Part shown: positions 32,969 to 40,372 of the stretch, piece by piece | How the letters are laid out: each line of letters starts with the position of its first letter | Numbering within the stretch: position 1 is the stretch's first letter | Notes under the pieces: generated by a model | Told to the model about the DNA's origin: nothing | Database searches by the model: none | Seen by the model: only the letters and a program-made list of their open reading frames with translations | Made by a program: the position numbers and the translations under genes | DNA from: JAJPGZ01 sp038229295 | Lineage (GTDB): Bacteria > Verrucomicrobiota > Verrucomicrobiia > Chthoniobacterales > UBA10450 | Reading direction: 5' to 3' | NCBI GenBank assembly: GCA_038229295.1 | Contig: JBBROO010000027.1 | Location: forward strand, 1 to 40,372 | Length of the DNA: 40,372 nucleotides

Positions 32969-33934
32969 TCATTTAAGTTTCTCGCCGGTCACTTTCTCAA
33001 ATGCCTCAACGTACTTCGCCGAAGTCTTCTCGATGATCGCGGCCGGCAATTTCGGCGCTGGCGGAGTTTTGTCCCAATCGAGCGTCTCGAGATAATCACG
33101 CACAAATTGTTTATCGAAGCTCGGTGGACTTTGCCCGACGACGTATTGATCCGCCGGCCAGAAGCGCGATGAATCGGGCGTCAGCACTTCGTCGATCAAC
33201 AAAAGTTGATTGATTGACTCGCCTCCCGGCTCGTCAACCCTCGCGGGCTGTCCCGTCTTCGTCGCTCGGCTCCCGCCGGCTCCGATGTCGATCTTGCCGA
33301 ATTCGAATTTGGTATCCGCGACGATGATGCCGCGCTGCGCGGCGTGATCGCGCCCGCGGGAATAAATTTCGAGACTGAGTTCTTTCACTCGGTTCGCCAT
33401 ATCGTCGCCGAGAATTCGCGCGCACTCTTTCATGTCGATGTTTTCGTCATGGCCTTCATCGGCTTTGGTCGAGGGCGTGAAGATCGGCTCCGGCAATTGG
33501 GACGCGAGTTGCAATCCCGCCGGCAATTTGATTCCACAAACGCTCTGCGACTTCTGATATTCTTTCCAACCGGAGCCGGCGAGATAGCCGCGCACCACGC
33601 ACTCGACCGTGAGCGGGGTCGTTTTTTTCACGATCATCGAACGACCGGCGAGCTGTTCGCGAAATCCCTGCAACTCTTTTGGGAACTCGTCGAAATCGGC
33701 CGTGACGAAGTGATTGTCGATCTTGTCGAAGCGTTTGAACCAAAACGCGGAGAGCTGATTGAGCACTGCGCCTTTGTGCGGAATTGGGTCGGGTAAAATC
33801 ACGTCGAAGGCCGAAAGCCGATCGGTCACGACGAAGAGAAGCGTGTCGCCGAGATCGAAAACTTCGCGGACTTTTCCGCTGCGGAGTTTTTTGATTCCGG
33901 GAAGATCGACAATCGATTGTGGAGCGGTTTGCAT
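32969..33934 (-). CDS. purC: Phosphoribosylaminoimidazole-succinocarboxamide synthase
   Basis: SAICAR synthase of purine biosynthesis, 321 residues, the longer yeast-like form. ATG at 33934 is preferred because the frame further upstream runs into a repeat. Motifs: GKVREVFDLGDTLLFVVTDRLSAFD read in parts at the N-terminus, VECVVRGYLAGSGWKEY, FTPSTKADEGHDENI, GIIVADTKFEFG and LIDEVLTPDSSRFW. All are intact. The segment IDIGAGGSRATKTGQPARVDEPGGE is a loop insertion between FEFGK and SINQLLLIDE; it holds a decamer copy. Confidence 0.94.
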   Translation of the reverse strand: MQTAPQSIVDLPGIKKLRSGKVREVFDLGDTLLFVVTDRLSAFDVILPDPIPHKGAVLNQLSAFWFKRFDKIDNHFVTADFDEFPKELQGFREQLAGRSMIVKKTTPLTVECVVRGYLAGSGWKEYQKSQSVCGIKLPAGLQLASQLPEPIFTPSTKADEGHDENIDMKECARILGDDMANRVKELSLEIYSRGRDHAAQRGIIVADTKFEFGKIDIGAGGSRATKTGQPARVDEPGGESINQLLLIDEVLTPDSSRFWPADQYVVGQSPPSFDKQFVRDYLETLDWDKTPPAPKLPAAIIEKTSAKYVEAFEKVTGEKLK

Positions 33935-33935
33935 C

Positions 33936-34029
33936 AGAAAACGCTCAACGCTCAACGCTCAACTTTCAACGTCCAATTCAGATTCCCTTCGTTGAGCGTT
34001 GGACGTTGAGCGTTGAACGTTGGACGTTT
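33936..34029. repeat. Heptad-based inverted repeat between purC and the methyltransferase gene
   Basis: Tandem AACGCTC/AACGTCC/AACGTTC-like seven-base units on the left are mirrored as GAGCGTT/GGACGTT/GAACGTT on the right, around a short centre near 33980. It separates divergent genes and thus lies where their promoters should be. A short relict of the same units is at 38258-38276. Confidence 0.8.
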
Positions 34030-34038
34030 GCCTCTCTT

Positions 34039-35208
34039 ATGGCTGGAATCGTCGTCAAACCCCGCGCGCGAATTTTACACGGACACGACTGGGTTTTTTC
34101 GAGCGAAGTTCTGAAAGTTTTTGGCGCGCCGGCGGACGGCGATGTCATCTCGCTCAAGGATGGGCGCGATCATTTGATCGGCAGCGCGATTTACAATTCG
34201 AAATCGCAAATCGTGGCGCGGCGATTTTCGCGGCGGAAACAAGATCTCGATGCGGACTTCTTCAAACGTCGCGTCGCGCAAGCGGCCGAGTATCGAGAGC
34301 GGCGAAAGATCGACATGCAGCTTTGTCGGTTAGTCTGGAGCGAGAGCGACGGATTGCCGGGCGTGATCGTCGATCGATACGGCGACCACTTCGTTTTGCA
34401 AACGCTGACACTCGCCATGGACATGCGCAAAGATTTACTCGTCGATGCGATTGTCGATCTTTTCGGCAACGTCCGGATCATCGAGCGCAATGACGCGCCG
34501 GTCCGGAAAGCGGAAGGGCTCGAATTGCGTAGTGGCGTTCTGCGCGGCGACGACGCGAAACAAATCAAGATCGACATCGGCGGTGTGAAGTTCGATGTCG
34601 ATCTTCTGCACGGACACAAAACTGGTTTCTATCTTGATCAGCGCGCGAACTACGAAATTGTCGCCCGCTGTGCGCACGATCGGCGCGTGCTCGATTGCTT
34701 TACCAATCAGGGCGCGTTCGCGTTGATGTGTGCGCGCGCCGGCGCGGCCGACGTGACGGGCGTTGAAGAAAGTGCGCGGAACATCGCCGCGGCAAAAATC
34801 AACGCGGAGCAAAACGAATTGTCGATCAAATGGATCGAGCAGGATGTGTTTCACTTTCTGCGCGAGGCCGAAAAGTCGGGAACCGAATACGATCTCATCA
34901 TTCTCGATCCGCCGTCATTTACGAAAGCGAAGGGTGGATTGCGCGATGCTTTGCGCGGATATCGCGAGCTACATGTGCGGGCGTTCAAACTTTTGTCGAA
35001 GGATGGATTGCTCGCGACGTTTTCGTGTTCGCATCACGTCGGTGAAGAGGCGTTCGCGCAAACCATCGCCGACGCACTGGTCGATGCGCGACGTTCGGCG
35101 CGAAAACTTCGGCGATTCGAACAAGCGCTCGATCATCCGGTGTTGCCGACGTTGCCGGAGACGGGATATTTCAAAGGTTTCTTGTTCGAAATGATGCCGG
35201 GGCGTTAA
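34039..35208 (+). CDS. RlmI-like class I SAM-dependent rRNA methyltransferase
   Basis: A 389-residue PUA plus Rossmann methyltransferase, likely making 5-methylcytosine in 23S rRNA as RlmI does. ATG at 34039 starts MAGIVVKPRARILHGHDWVFSSEV, the PUA domain; the longer frame would run through a repeat. The catalytic part has the DLLHGHKTGFYLDQRANY segment, SAM motif LDCFTNQGAFALMCARAGA, and motif IV LDPPSFTKAKGG. The late FSCSHHV carries the catalytic Cys expected of the family. Four decamer copies lie in the gene, including an opposed pair at 34567-34605 that forms a 13-base-pair inverted repeat. Confidence 0.88.
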   Translation: MAGIVVKPRARILHGHDWVFSSEVLKVFGAPADGDVISLKDGRDHLIGSAIYNSKSQIVARRFSRRKQDLDADFFKRRVAQAAEYRERRKIDMQLCRLVWSESDGLPGVIVDRYGDHFVLQTLTLAMDMRKDLLVDAIVDLFGNVRIIERNDAPVRKAEGLELRSGVLRGDDAKQIKIDIGGVKFDVDLLHGHKTGFYLDQRANYEIVARCAHDRRVLDCFTNQGAFALMCARAGAADVTGVEESARNIAAAKINAEQNELSIKWIEQDVFHFLREAEKSGTEYDLIILDPPSFTKAKGGLRDALRGYRELHVRAFKLLSKDGLLATFSCSHHVGEEAFAQTIADALVDARRSARKLRRFEQALDHPVLPTLPETGYFKGFLFEMMPGR

Positions 35209-35212
35209 CTTC

Positions 35213-35368
35213 TGTCATCCTGAGCCGCGCAGACGGCGAAGGATCTCTCCACGCGAGCAGCGCGAACGAATGACTGAACACTTGCGTTTCGAACAATGTG
35301 TCATGGGCGCTGGCGTGATCGATGAAGCAGTGTGAGGTCCCTCTTCGTCTGCGCGATTCGGGATGACA
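35213..35368. repeat. TGTCATCC...GGATGACA element, copy 3
   Basis: Same ends as copies at 9594 and 31743 (TGTCATCCTGAGC and GATTCGGGATGACA), with GTGAGGTCCCT near the right end. The middle is again different. It starts four bases after the methyltransferase stop. Confidence 0.8.
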
Positions 35369-35501
35369 GAGCGTGAGATGATGCCGGGGCGGTGATTGTC
35401 GATCTTGCGCGACAGCGAAAATTTCTCGCGGGAAAAGTCTGGAATTCTGCAACGACGTCATTAAGGTGCGGTGAGCAGCGCGCCGAATGCGAAAATTTGA
35501 C

Positions 35502-36128
35502 ATGCCCGAAAAAATCCGACCGATCGAACAAATGCTGGAGCTAAGCGAAGATGGGATGTCGACGGAGCATCTGGATTCTCAAGTGCAGAGAGCGCAGGAG
35601 CAATTGCTCCAGTTGAAGCGGCAGCAAGAGCAGATCGAAAAGCAGAAGCGCGAGCTGGAGGAGCTCAGCCGAAAGCAGGAGGAACTGGAGCGCGGCCGCG
35701 CGGAAATGTCGGACAAGCTGGCCCGATCGCTCGTCGTCCTGGAGCGCGAGGCCTACGATACGCAAAAGAAACTGGAGCATCTTCGCGCGACGCGGGAAAG
35801 TTTCGGGCAACATTTGGAATTGATCGAAGCGATCGATCCGAAGAGTTGGAATCCGGCCGAACTGCACAAGGAACTGAGCCGCGCGCTGAGCACGGTGGAT
35901 GATGCGCGCACGGAATTTAGTCAACAACGGAGCCGATTGCAGGCGGACGAGGCGAGCGGTGACGTCGGGTTGCCGGAAGTGGCCCCGGATGTTTCCGATT
36001 TGTTGAATGGCGGAACGAGCGATTTCGGCCGCTGGGTCAAGATGGGTTTCGCTTTCAGTTTGCCGTTGATCATTTTCGGATTGATCGCGCTCGTCATCTT
36101 TTTCTGGGTGGCGGGCAAGGTGCAATAA
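35502..36128 (+). CDS. Coiled-coil protein with C-terminal membrane anchor
   Basis: I recognise no family. The 208-residue protein (213 if the ATG at 35487 is used) is mostly a long heptad coiled coil, about residues 20-110, rich in Gln, Glu, Arg and Leu. A linker follows, then one C-terminal membrane helix (FAFSLPLIIFGLIALVIFFWV). No signal peptide is seen, so it is probably tail-anchored with the coil in the cytoplasm. The next gene, six bases on, has the same design on a smaller scale. Both precede gatCA. Confidence 0.7.
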   Translation: MPEKIRPIEQMLELSEDGMSTEHLDSQVQRAQEQLLQLKRQQEQIEKQKRELEELSRKQEELERGRAEMSDKLARSLVVLEREAYDTQKKLEHLRATRESFGQHLELIEAIDPKSWNPAELHKELSRALSTVDDARTEFSQQRSRLQADEASGDVGLPEVAPDVSDLLNGGTSDFGRWVKMGFAFSLPLIIFGLIALVIFFWVAGKVQ

Positions 36129-36134
36129 CCGCGC

Positions 36135-36497
36135 ATGTTTCGCCGCTCGAGCAGATCACCTACGACGCTCGATCAAACGAAGGAAGAGCTGGCGCGCCAA
36201 GAGTCGGAGTTGCGCGGCCAGATGGAAAAACTCGAACGCATGATCGCGGATGCGCCCCGAGCGGCAGAGGAAGAAATACGCAACCAGCGCGAACAACTTC
36301 GCGAACGCGCCGGCGCGGAGCGGACCCGGCTCGATGTCTCGTTAGGCGCGACCGACAAGTGGGAAGGCACGGAAATTCCACAACGCCGCGGATCTTTGCG
36401 CAAACAACGCCGCGAAGGGCGCATTATTTTTCTCGTGCTCGTGATCGCGCTCGCAGTCGCGGTCATCTGGCTGCTAACGCACTTCCGGACGTCGTAA
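36135..36497 (+). CDS. Small coiled-coil protein with C-terminal membrane anchor
   Basis: Unrecognised 120-residue protein. Residues about 12-65 form a charged coiled coil, followed by a basic stretch (RRGSLRKQRREGR) and a membrane helix (IIFLVLVIALAVAVIWLL) ending a few residues before the C-terminus. It looks like a paralogue or partner of the preceding protein, from which it is separated by six bases. The CGTTAGGC word at 36340-36347 encodes part of SLGA. Confidence 0.68.
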   Translation: MFRRSSRSPTTLDQTKEELARQESELRGQMEKLERMIADAPRAAEEEIRNQREQLRERAGAERTRLDVSLGATDKWEGTEIPQRRGSLRKQRREGRIIFLVLVIALAVAVIWLLTHFRTS

Positions 36498-36510
36498 GAT
36501 CGACAATCGT

Positions 36511-36801
36511 ATGAGCAAGCCGGGCGATTTGGATGTGGCTTACATCGCGCAACTCGCGCGACTGAATCTCACCAAAGAAGAGACGCAGCTTTTTCAAAAG
36601 CAACTCGGAGACGTTTTGAAGTACGCCGAGAAACTGAGCGAAGTCGATGTAAGTGGCGTGGAAATTTCCGCGCATGCCATTCCGCTCTTTAATGTTTTCC
36701 GCGAAGACGAGCCGCGCGATTGCTTTACGGCGGAAGAAGCGCTGGCCAATGCGCCGCGCAAAGCGAACAATCTTTTCATCGTCACCAAAGTTGTCGAATG
36801 A
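36511..36801 (+). CDS. gatC: Asp-tRNA(Asn)/Glu-tRNA(Gln) amidotransferase subunit C
   Basis: Small stabilising subunit of the GatCAB amidotransferase, 96 residues. DVAYIAQLARLNLTKEE at the start and the late EDEPRDCF are family marks. Its stop overlaps the gatA ATG as ATGA. A decamer copy occupies the five-to-fifteen bases before its start (36496-36505), where a ribosome-binding site would be expected; no good purine-rich site remains. Confidence 0.93.
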   Translation: MSKPGDLDVAYIAQLARLNLTKEETQLFQKQLGDVLKYAEKLSEVDVSGVEISAHAIPLFNVFREDEPRDCFTAEEALANAPRKANNLFIVTKVVE

Positions 36802-38258
36802 GTCCGGCGGATTTGCCGGGGCTAAATATCGCGGAGCTTCAGGCTTTGCTCCGACGCCGCGAAGTTTCACCGCGCGAAGTTCTGCTGTCGTTGCAAAAGC
36901 GCATCGCAGATGTCGATCCAAAGATCGATGCATATCTGTCGATTGATTTCGAAGCGGCGCTGAAGGAAGCAGAAAAGGTAGATGTCGATCTTCCGTTAGG
37001 CGGCGTGCCGATCGCGATCAAAGACATCATCAACGTCGCCGGCCAGCCCTGCACGTGCGCGTCGAAAATCCTGGCGAATTATCGCGCCATGTACGACGCG
37101 ACCGTGATCACACGGTTGCGCGCGGCCGGCGCGATTCCATTCGGCAAAACGAACATGGATGAATTCGCCATGGGTTCGTCCACGGAAAATTCGGCGTTCA
37201 AGCCGACGCGCAATCCGTGGGATTTATCGCGCGTGCCCGGTGGATCCAGCGGCGGTTCGGCCGCAGCGGTCGCATCCGATCTGGCATTCGGTGCGCTCGG
37301 CACAGACACGGGCGGTTCGGTGCGCGAACCGGCCGCAATGTGCGGCGTGGTCGGCTTGAAGCCGACATACGGACGCGTTTCCCGGTTCGGCGCGACCGCT
37401 TTCGCTTCATCGCTCGATCAAGTTGGGCCGTTCGCAAAAACTGTGCGCGACTGCGCGCTGTTGACCAGCGCCATCGCTGGTCATGATCCAAACGACAGCA
37501 CTTCGTTAGGCGAGCCGGTGCCGGATTACGCGAACAATCTCGATGTCGATCTTGCCGGCGTCCGCCTCGGCGTTCCGAAAGAATATCTCATCGGGGAAGC
37601 GCTGGATGCGGACGTTAAGTCGGCGATCAACGCCGCGATCGAGAAATTGAAATCGCTCGGGGTTGAGATCGTGATGCTTTCGCTGCCGCACACCGAATAC
37701 GCCATTGCCACTTATTACATCACCGCCACGGCGGAAGCATCGGCGAACCTGGCGCGCTTCGATGGCGTGCGTTACGGCTATCGCGCCGAGAATCCGCGCG
37801 ATCTTCTCGATCATTATAGTCGAACACGCGGTGACGGTTTTGGCGCGGAAGTGAAGCGGCGAATCATTCTCGGCACTTACGTTCTCAGCTCCGGCTACTA
37901 CGACGCGTATTATTTGCGCGCGCAAAAAGTCCGCGAGCTCATTCGCCGGGATTTCGCCAACGCATTTAAGCAAGTGGACGCGATCGTTTCGCCGACGACG
38001 CCCGACATCGCCTTCAAATTCGGTGAGCGCGCGGCCGATCCCTTGAAAATGTATCTCGCCGATATTTTCACGAACGCGGCAAATCTCGCCGGCATTTGCG
38101 GCATCAGCATTCCCTGCGGCTTCGCCAAGATCGACAATGTGCCATTGCCCATCGGGCTGCAGTTGTTAGGCAAAGCACTGGATGAGCAGCACATTTTGCA
38201 AATCGCGCATGCTTACGAGCAGAATACCGATTGGCACAAAGCTCGGCCGAAAATTTGA
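36798..38258 (+). CDS. gatA: Asp-tRNA(Asn)/Glu-tRNA(Gln) amidotransferase subunit A
   Basis: Amidase-signature subunit that releases ammonia from glutamine for tRNA-bound Asp or Glu, 486 residues. The Lys-cisSer-Ser triad is present: Lys75 in AIKD, Ser150 in GGSSGGS and Ser174 in DTGGS. The segment after Ser174 reads VREPAAMCG where IRQPA is usual, a Gln-to-Glu change. ATG at 36798 overlaps gatC; the longer frame from 36720 shadows gatC. gatB is not next to it. Decamer copies encode DVDLP and DVDLA, and CGTTAGGC words encode PLGG and SLGE within the same gene. Confidence 0.95.
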   Translation: MSPADLPGLNIAELQALLRRREVSPREVLLSLQKRIADVDPKIDAYLSIDFEAALKEAEKVDVDLPLGGVPIAIKDIINVAGQPCTCASKILANYRAMYDATVITRLRAAGAIPFGKTNMDEFAMGSSTENSAFKPTRNPWDLSRVPGGSSGGSAAAVASDLAFGALGTDTGGSVREPAAMCGVVGLKPTYGRVSRFGATAFASSLDQVGPFAKTVRDCALLTSAIAGHDPNDSTSLGEPVPDYANNLDVDLAGVRLGVPKEYLIGEALDADVKSAINAAIEKLKSLGVEIVMLSLPHTEYAIATYYITATAEASANLARFDGVRYGYRAENPRDLLDHYSRTRGDGFGAEVKRRIILGTYVLSSGYYDAYYLRAQKVRELIRRDFANAFKQVDAIVSPTTPDIAFKFGERAADPLKMYLADIFTNAANLAGICGISIPCGFAKIDNVPLPIGLQLLGKALDEQHILQIAHAYEQNTDWHKARPKI

Positions 38259-38396
38259 AAACGCTCAACGTTCAATTAAAGAGGGCCTGCCAAGCCGTAG
38301 TCTTGGAGCGTATCGGAGGCAAAGCCCAAGAAGAGCCCGCCTGCGTTTTACTCCGGCGTGGCAGCCATCGCTTTACGCTCCGCTCCAAGCGAAGGC
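38259..38396. other. Gap between gatA and tRNA-Thr
   Basis: Contains a short relict of the heptad repeat at 38258-38276 and GGAGCG/GCGAAGG-rich sequence resembling decayed intergenic elements. No gene or clear promoter is seen. Confidence 0.5.
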
Positions 38397-38472
<76 letters not shown>

Positions 38473-38525
38473 GGGAGCGGAGAAGATTACATCCGCGAGT
38501 TGCGCGGGCAAGGAAAGATCGACAT

Positions 38526-39437
38526 CTACATTTGCGGCAGCACGAATGTCTCGCCGATTTCGCGCAGCGCGATGCGGTCGGGTTGATCGTGCAAAGCGGC
38601 TTCGAAACGTTCGATCGGTTCGCGGAATGGTTCAACGCTGAGCCGAAATGTTTGGTGATGCACCGGCATGACGAATCGCGCGCCGGCTTCCGTCGCCATC
38701 TGCACGGCTTGTTCGGGCGTGCAATGGGCGCGGATCCACGGGTTATAGGCGGCGATGGACATGACGGCGAGATCGATACCGCCCACGGGACGTGGTTGAG
38801 CAAATGAATCGGTGAATGCGGTGTCGCTACCGATCAAAATTCTTCGGCCGTTTCGTTCGAGAAGATAGGCGTTGTATCCGCGGTAATCATCCCGCTGCAC
38901 GCGCGCGCCCCAGTGTTTCACTTGCACGGCAACGATGTCGATCTTCCGCCTTCGCTCCGCTACGGCGTGACAAGTGCCGTCGCGAATCTCGAAACTGGCG
39001 TGTTCGCCCCAACTCAGCTCGGTGATGTCGCGAAATTTTGTTCGGCGAAGAAGATCGCGCGTTTTCAGCGCGGTGATGACTTTGGTTGCGCCATCAAATC
39101 GATGGAGCGTGCGCAAATCGAAATGATCGAAGTGCGCGTGGGTCAAAAGGACGATGTCGATCTTGGGAAGTTCATCGACGGTTAGCGCGGGCGCGGTGAG
39201 TCGTTTGGGTCCGAGTGTGAATCCGGGTAATCGGATTCCGATTCGCGGAAAGAGCGCGGGATCAGTCACAATTTTAATTCCGAAAAAATTAATGAGCACG
39301 GTGGCGTGACCGAGCCATGCCGCTGTGACTTGATCGTCGCTCCATTCCGCCGGACGTGGTTTGGCAAAAGCCGGCGCAATCGGCCGGCCGCTTTCGACAA
39401 TCCATTCGCGCCAGAGATGTGCGATCCAACGGTTCAC
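38526..39437 (-). CDS. NAPE-PLD/UlaG-like metallo-beta-lactamase hydrolase
   Basis: A 303-residue MBL-fold hydrolase with a GTG start. Zinc motifs: THAHFDHFD, VKHWGAR, IGSDTAFTD and VHHQTFR; AAWLGHATVLINFFG and the downstream TDPAL are typical of the NAPE-PLD/UlaG group. The substrate is unknown; relatives act on phosphodiester or lactone bonds. Before the KHWGAR motif there is an unusual stretch, CHAVAERRRKIDI. Its DNA contains a decamer copy (38936-38945) plus sequence resembling an intergenic repeat, so an in-frame insertion is possible. It lies just upstream of, and divergent from, trpC. Confidence 0.82.
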   Translation of the reverse strand: MNRWIAHLWREWIVESGRPIAPAFAKPRPAEWSDDQVTAAWLGHATVLINFFGIKIVTDPALFPRIGIRLPGFTLGPKRLTAPALTVDELPKIDIVLLTHAHFDHFDLRTLHRFDGATKVITALKTRDLLRRTKFRDITELSWGEHASFEIRDGTCHAVAERRRKIDIVAVQVKHWGARVQRDDYRGYNAYLLERNGRRILIGSDTAFTDSFAQPRPVGGIDLAVMSIAAYNPWIRAHCTPEQAVQMATEAGARFVMPVHHQTFRLSVEPFREPIERFEAALHDQPDRIALREIGETFVLPQM

Positions 39438-39454
39438 GTTACAGTTATTTCGAA

Positions 39455-40216
39455 ATGAATCGGCTCGATGAAATTATCGCGGTCAAACGCCGCGAGGTCG
39501 AATTGCTGCGGCCGCGCGCGACAGCGTTACATCGACAAGCGATGGCGCGAAATGATTTCCGCAGTTTCCGGGCGGCTTTGAAACGCGAGGACGGAAAGCT
39601 CGCGGTGATCGCTGAGGTAAAGAAAGCTTCGCCATCGGCCGGACTCATCGCGGAATCTTTTGCGCCGGTGGAGACCGCGAAGAATTATGAGCGCGGCGGT
39701 GCCGATGCGATTTCGGTTTTGACCGACGAGGAATTTTTTCAAGGGGCGCTGAATCATCTTGTCGATGTACGGGGCGCGGTCTCGCTGCCGATTTTGCGAA
39801 AGGATTTTGTGGTGGATGAAGTTCAGATCGCAGAGGCGAGCGCGGCGGGAGCGGACGCGATCCTGCTCATTGTCGCGGCGCTCGAACAAAACCAACTTGT
39901 CGATCTTGCGAAGGCGGCGGCGACTTATCGCTTGGATGCGTTAGTCGAAGTTCATTCGCTCGAGGAATTGAAGCGCGCGCTCGATGCCGGCGCCGAGGTT
40001 ATTGGAATGAACAATCGTGACCTAACGACGTTCGATGTCGATCTTAGCGTGACCGAAAAACTGAGTGCGGAGATTCCGAATGACGTGGTGTCAGTGAGCG
40101 AAAGCGGAATCAAGACCGCGGTCGATGTCTCGCGCGTGAAAGCGTGTGGGGTCGATGCGATTCTGGTCGGCGAAGCGCTGATGCGCGGCCAATTGTCGAT
40201 CGAAGCGGTTCGTTAG
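39455..40216 (+). CDS. trpC: Indole-3-glycerol phosphate synthase
   Basis: Tryptophan-pathway (beta/alpha)8 enzyme, 253 residues. ATG at 39455 starts MNRLDEIIAVKRREVE, the usual N-terminus; the longer frame overlaps the MBL gene. Key segments: VIAEVKKASPSAGLI (catalytic Glu and Lys), LPILRKDFVVDEVQI (catalytic Lys), GMNNRDLTTF and VSVSESGIKT. No other trp gene is adjacent. Its TAG stop lies in a CGTTAGGC word that also supplies the TAA stop of the convergent gene. Confidence 0.94.
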   Translation: MNRLDEIIAVKRREVELLRPRATALHRQAMARNDFRSFRAALKREDGKLAVIAEVKKASPSAGLIAESFAPVETAKNYERGGADAISVLTDEEFFQGALNHLVDVRGAVSLPILRKDFVVDEVQIAEASAAGADAILLIVAALEQNQLVDLAKAAATYRLDALVEVHSLEELKRALDAGAEVIGMNNRDLTTFDVDLSVTEKLSAEIPNDVVSVSESGIKTAVDVSRVKACGVDAILVGEALMRGQLSIEAVR

Positions 40217-40372
40217 GCGCCGTTGGACGGGCCGCCGAACATTTCCTTGAGCGCTCCCCAAACCGTGCGCGTCGGCGCCGGCCCCTGCGAGCGCGCGACC
40301 AGCACAGGACAAGTGGCGCGATTCAAAATCGTCCGGGTGAGATTGCCCATGATGTAATGACGCAACGCGCCG
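40213..40372 (-). CDS. Universal stress protein, C-terminal part (continues beyond window)
   Basis: Only the last 52 or so codons are in the window. HYIMGNLTRTILNRATCPVLVAR is the typical Usp C-terminal strand-helix-strand with G-x-x-T-x-x-I, where the ATP-binding Usp form usually has G-S-x-x-x-x-I. A 25-residue Pro/Gly-containing tail follows. The stop overlaps the trpC stop by two bases. Confidence 0.75.
   Translation of the reverse strand, partial: GALRHYIMGNLTRTILNRATCPVLVARSQGPAPTRTVWGALKEMFGGPSNGA

Noticed and set aside
33919..34038. Longer N-termini for purC and the methyltransferase gene
   Set aside because: The extensions translate the heptad repeat in both directions; family N-termini begin at 33934 and 34039.

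Overview
The window looks like chromosome from a GC-rich Gram-negative bacterium of the Verrucomicrobiota, probably a Chthoniobacterales-type soil lineage. This is an inference from gene content: a BamA/OmpH outer-membrane pair, futalosine-pathway menaquinone synthesis (MqnC), GatCA transamidosome genes, and a bacterial 20S proteasome whose operon begins with a 58-residue UBact-type ubiquitin-like protein. No rRNA is present, so the placement rests on proteins alone.

Layout. 1-5065 (+): mqnC 3' part, bamA, ompH/skp, terminator, DUF3108 protein. 5086-8435 (-): operon UBact-prcB-prcA-amidase-peptidoglycan-binding protein. 8502-9567 (+): LysM protein and GYF-like/coiled-coil protein. 9726-11528 (-): MsbA-like ABC exporter. 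11538-12990: accessory patch with repeats, two integron-type gene cassettes and an attC site. 12990-16392 (-): tightly overlapped operon DUF4337-ruvC-lipB-HTH/MBL-hydroxyacid dehydrogenase. 16609-18591 (+): DUF1003 protein, an MntA/HepT toxin-antitoxin insert, and a third gene cassette with its own attC. 18603-27882 (-): TPR protein, giant alpha-2-macroglobulin, PBP1C. 27932-31737 (+): UvrD-like helicase, MalQ. 31921-40216: malate dehydrogenase, purC (-), RlmI-like methyltransferase, two coiled-coil membrane proteins, gatC-gatA, tRNA-Thr (-), MBL hydrolase (-), trpC, and the 3' end of a universal stress protein (-).

Three signals go beyond gene annotation. (1) A non-palindromic decamer, AAGATCGACA / TGTCGATCTT, occurs about 55 times exactly by manual count (about 0.08 expected by chance), on both strands, in coding and non-coding DNA and in different reading frames. 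It has the statistical look of a DNA uptake sequence. (2) A second word, CGTTAGGC, occurs about 19 times (about 1.2 expected). It matches the GTTRRRY core recognised by integron integrases, and one gene cassette sits exactly at such a word. (3) Two accessory inserts (the cassette pair and the toxin-antitoxin pair) are each bracketed by a second, slightly diverged copy of the 3' end of the neighbouring gene. This is what uptake and recombination of DNA from relatives could leave behind. Together they suggest a genome shaped by natural transformation plus cassette capture, but no competence gene or integrase lies inside the window, so the link is inference.

Intergenic space is rich in small repeat families: REP-like hairpins, a TGTCATCC...GGATGACA element in three copies, and a 122-bp three-hairpin element between the macroglobulin and pbpC genes.
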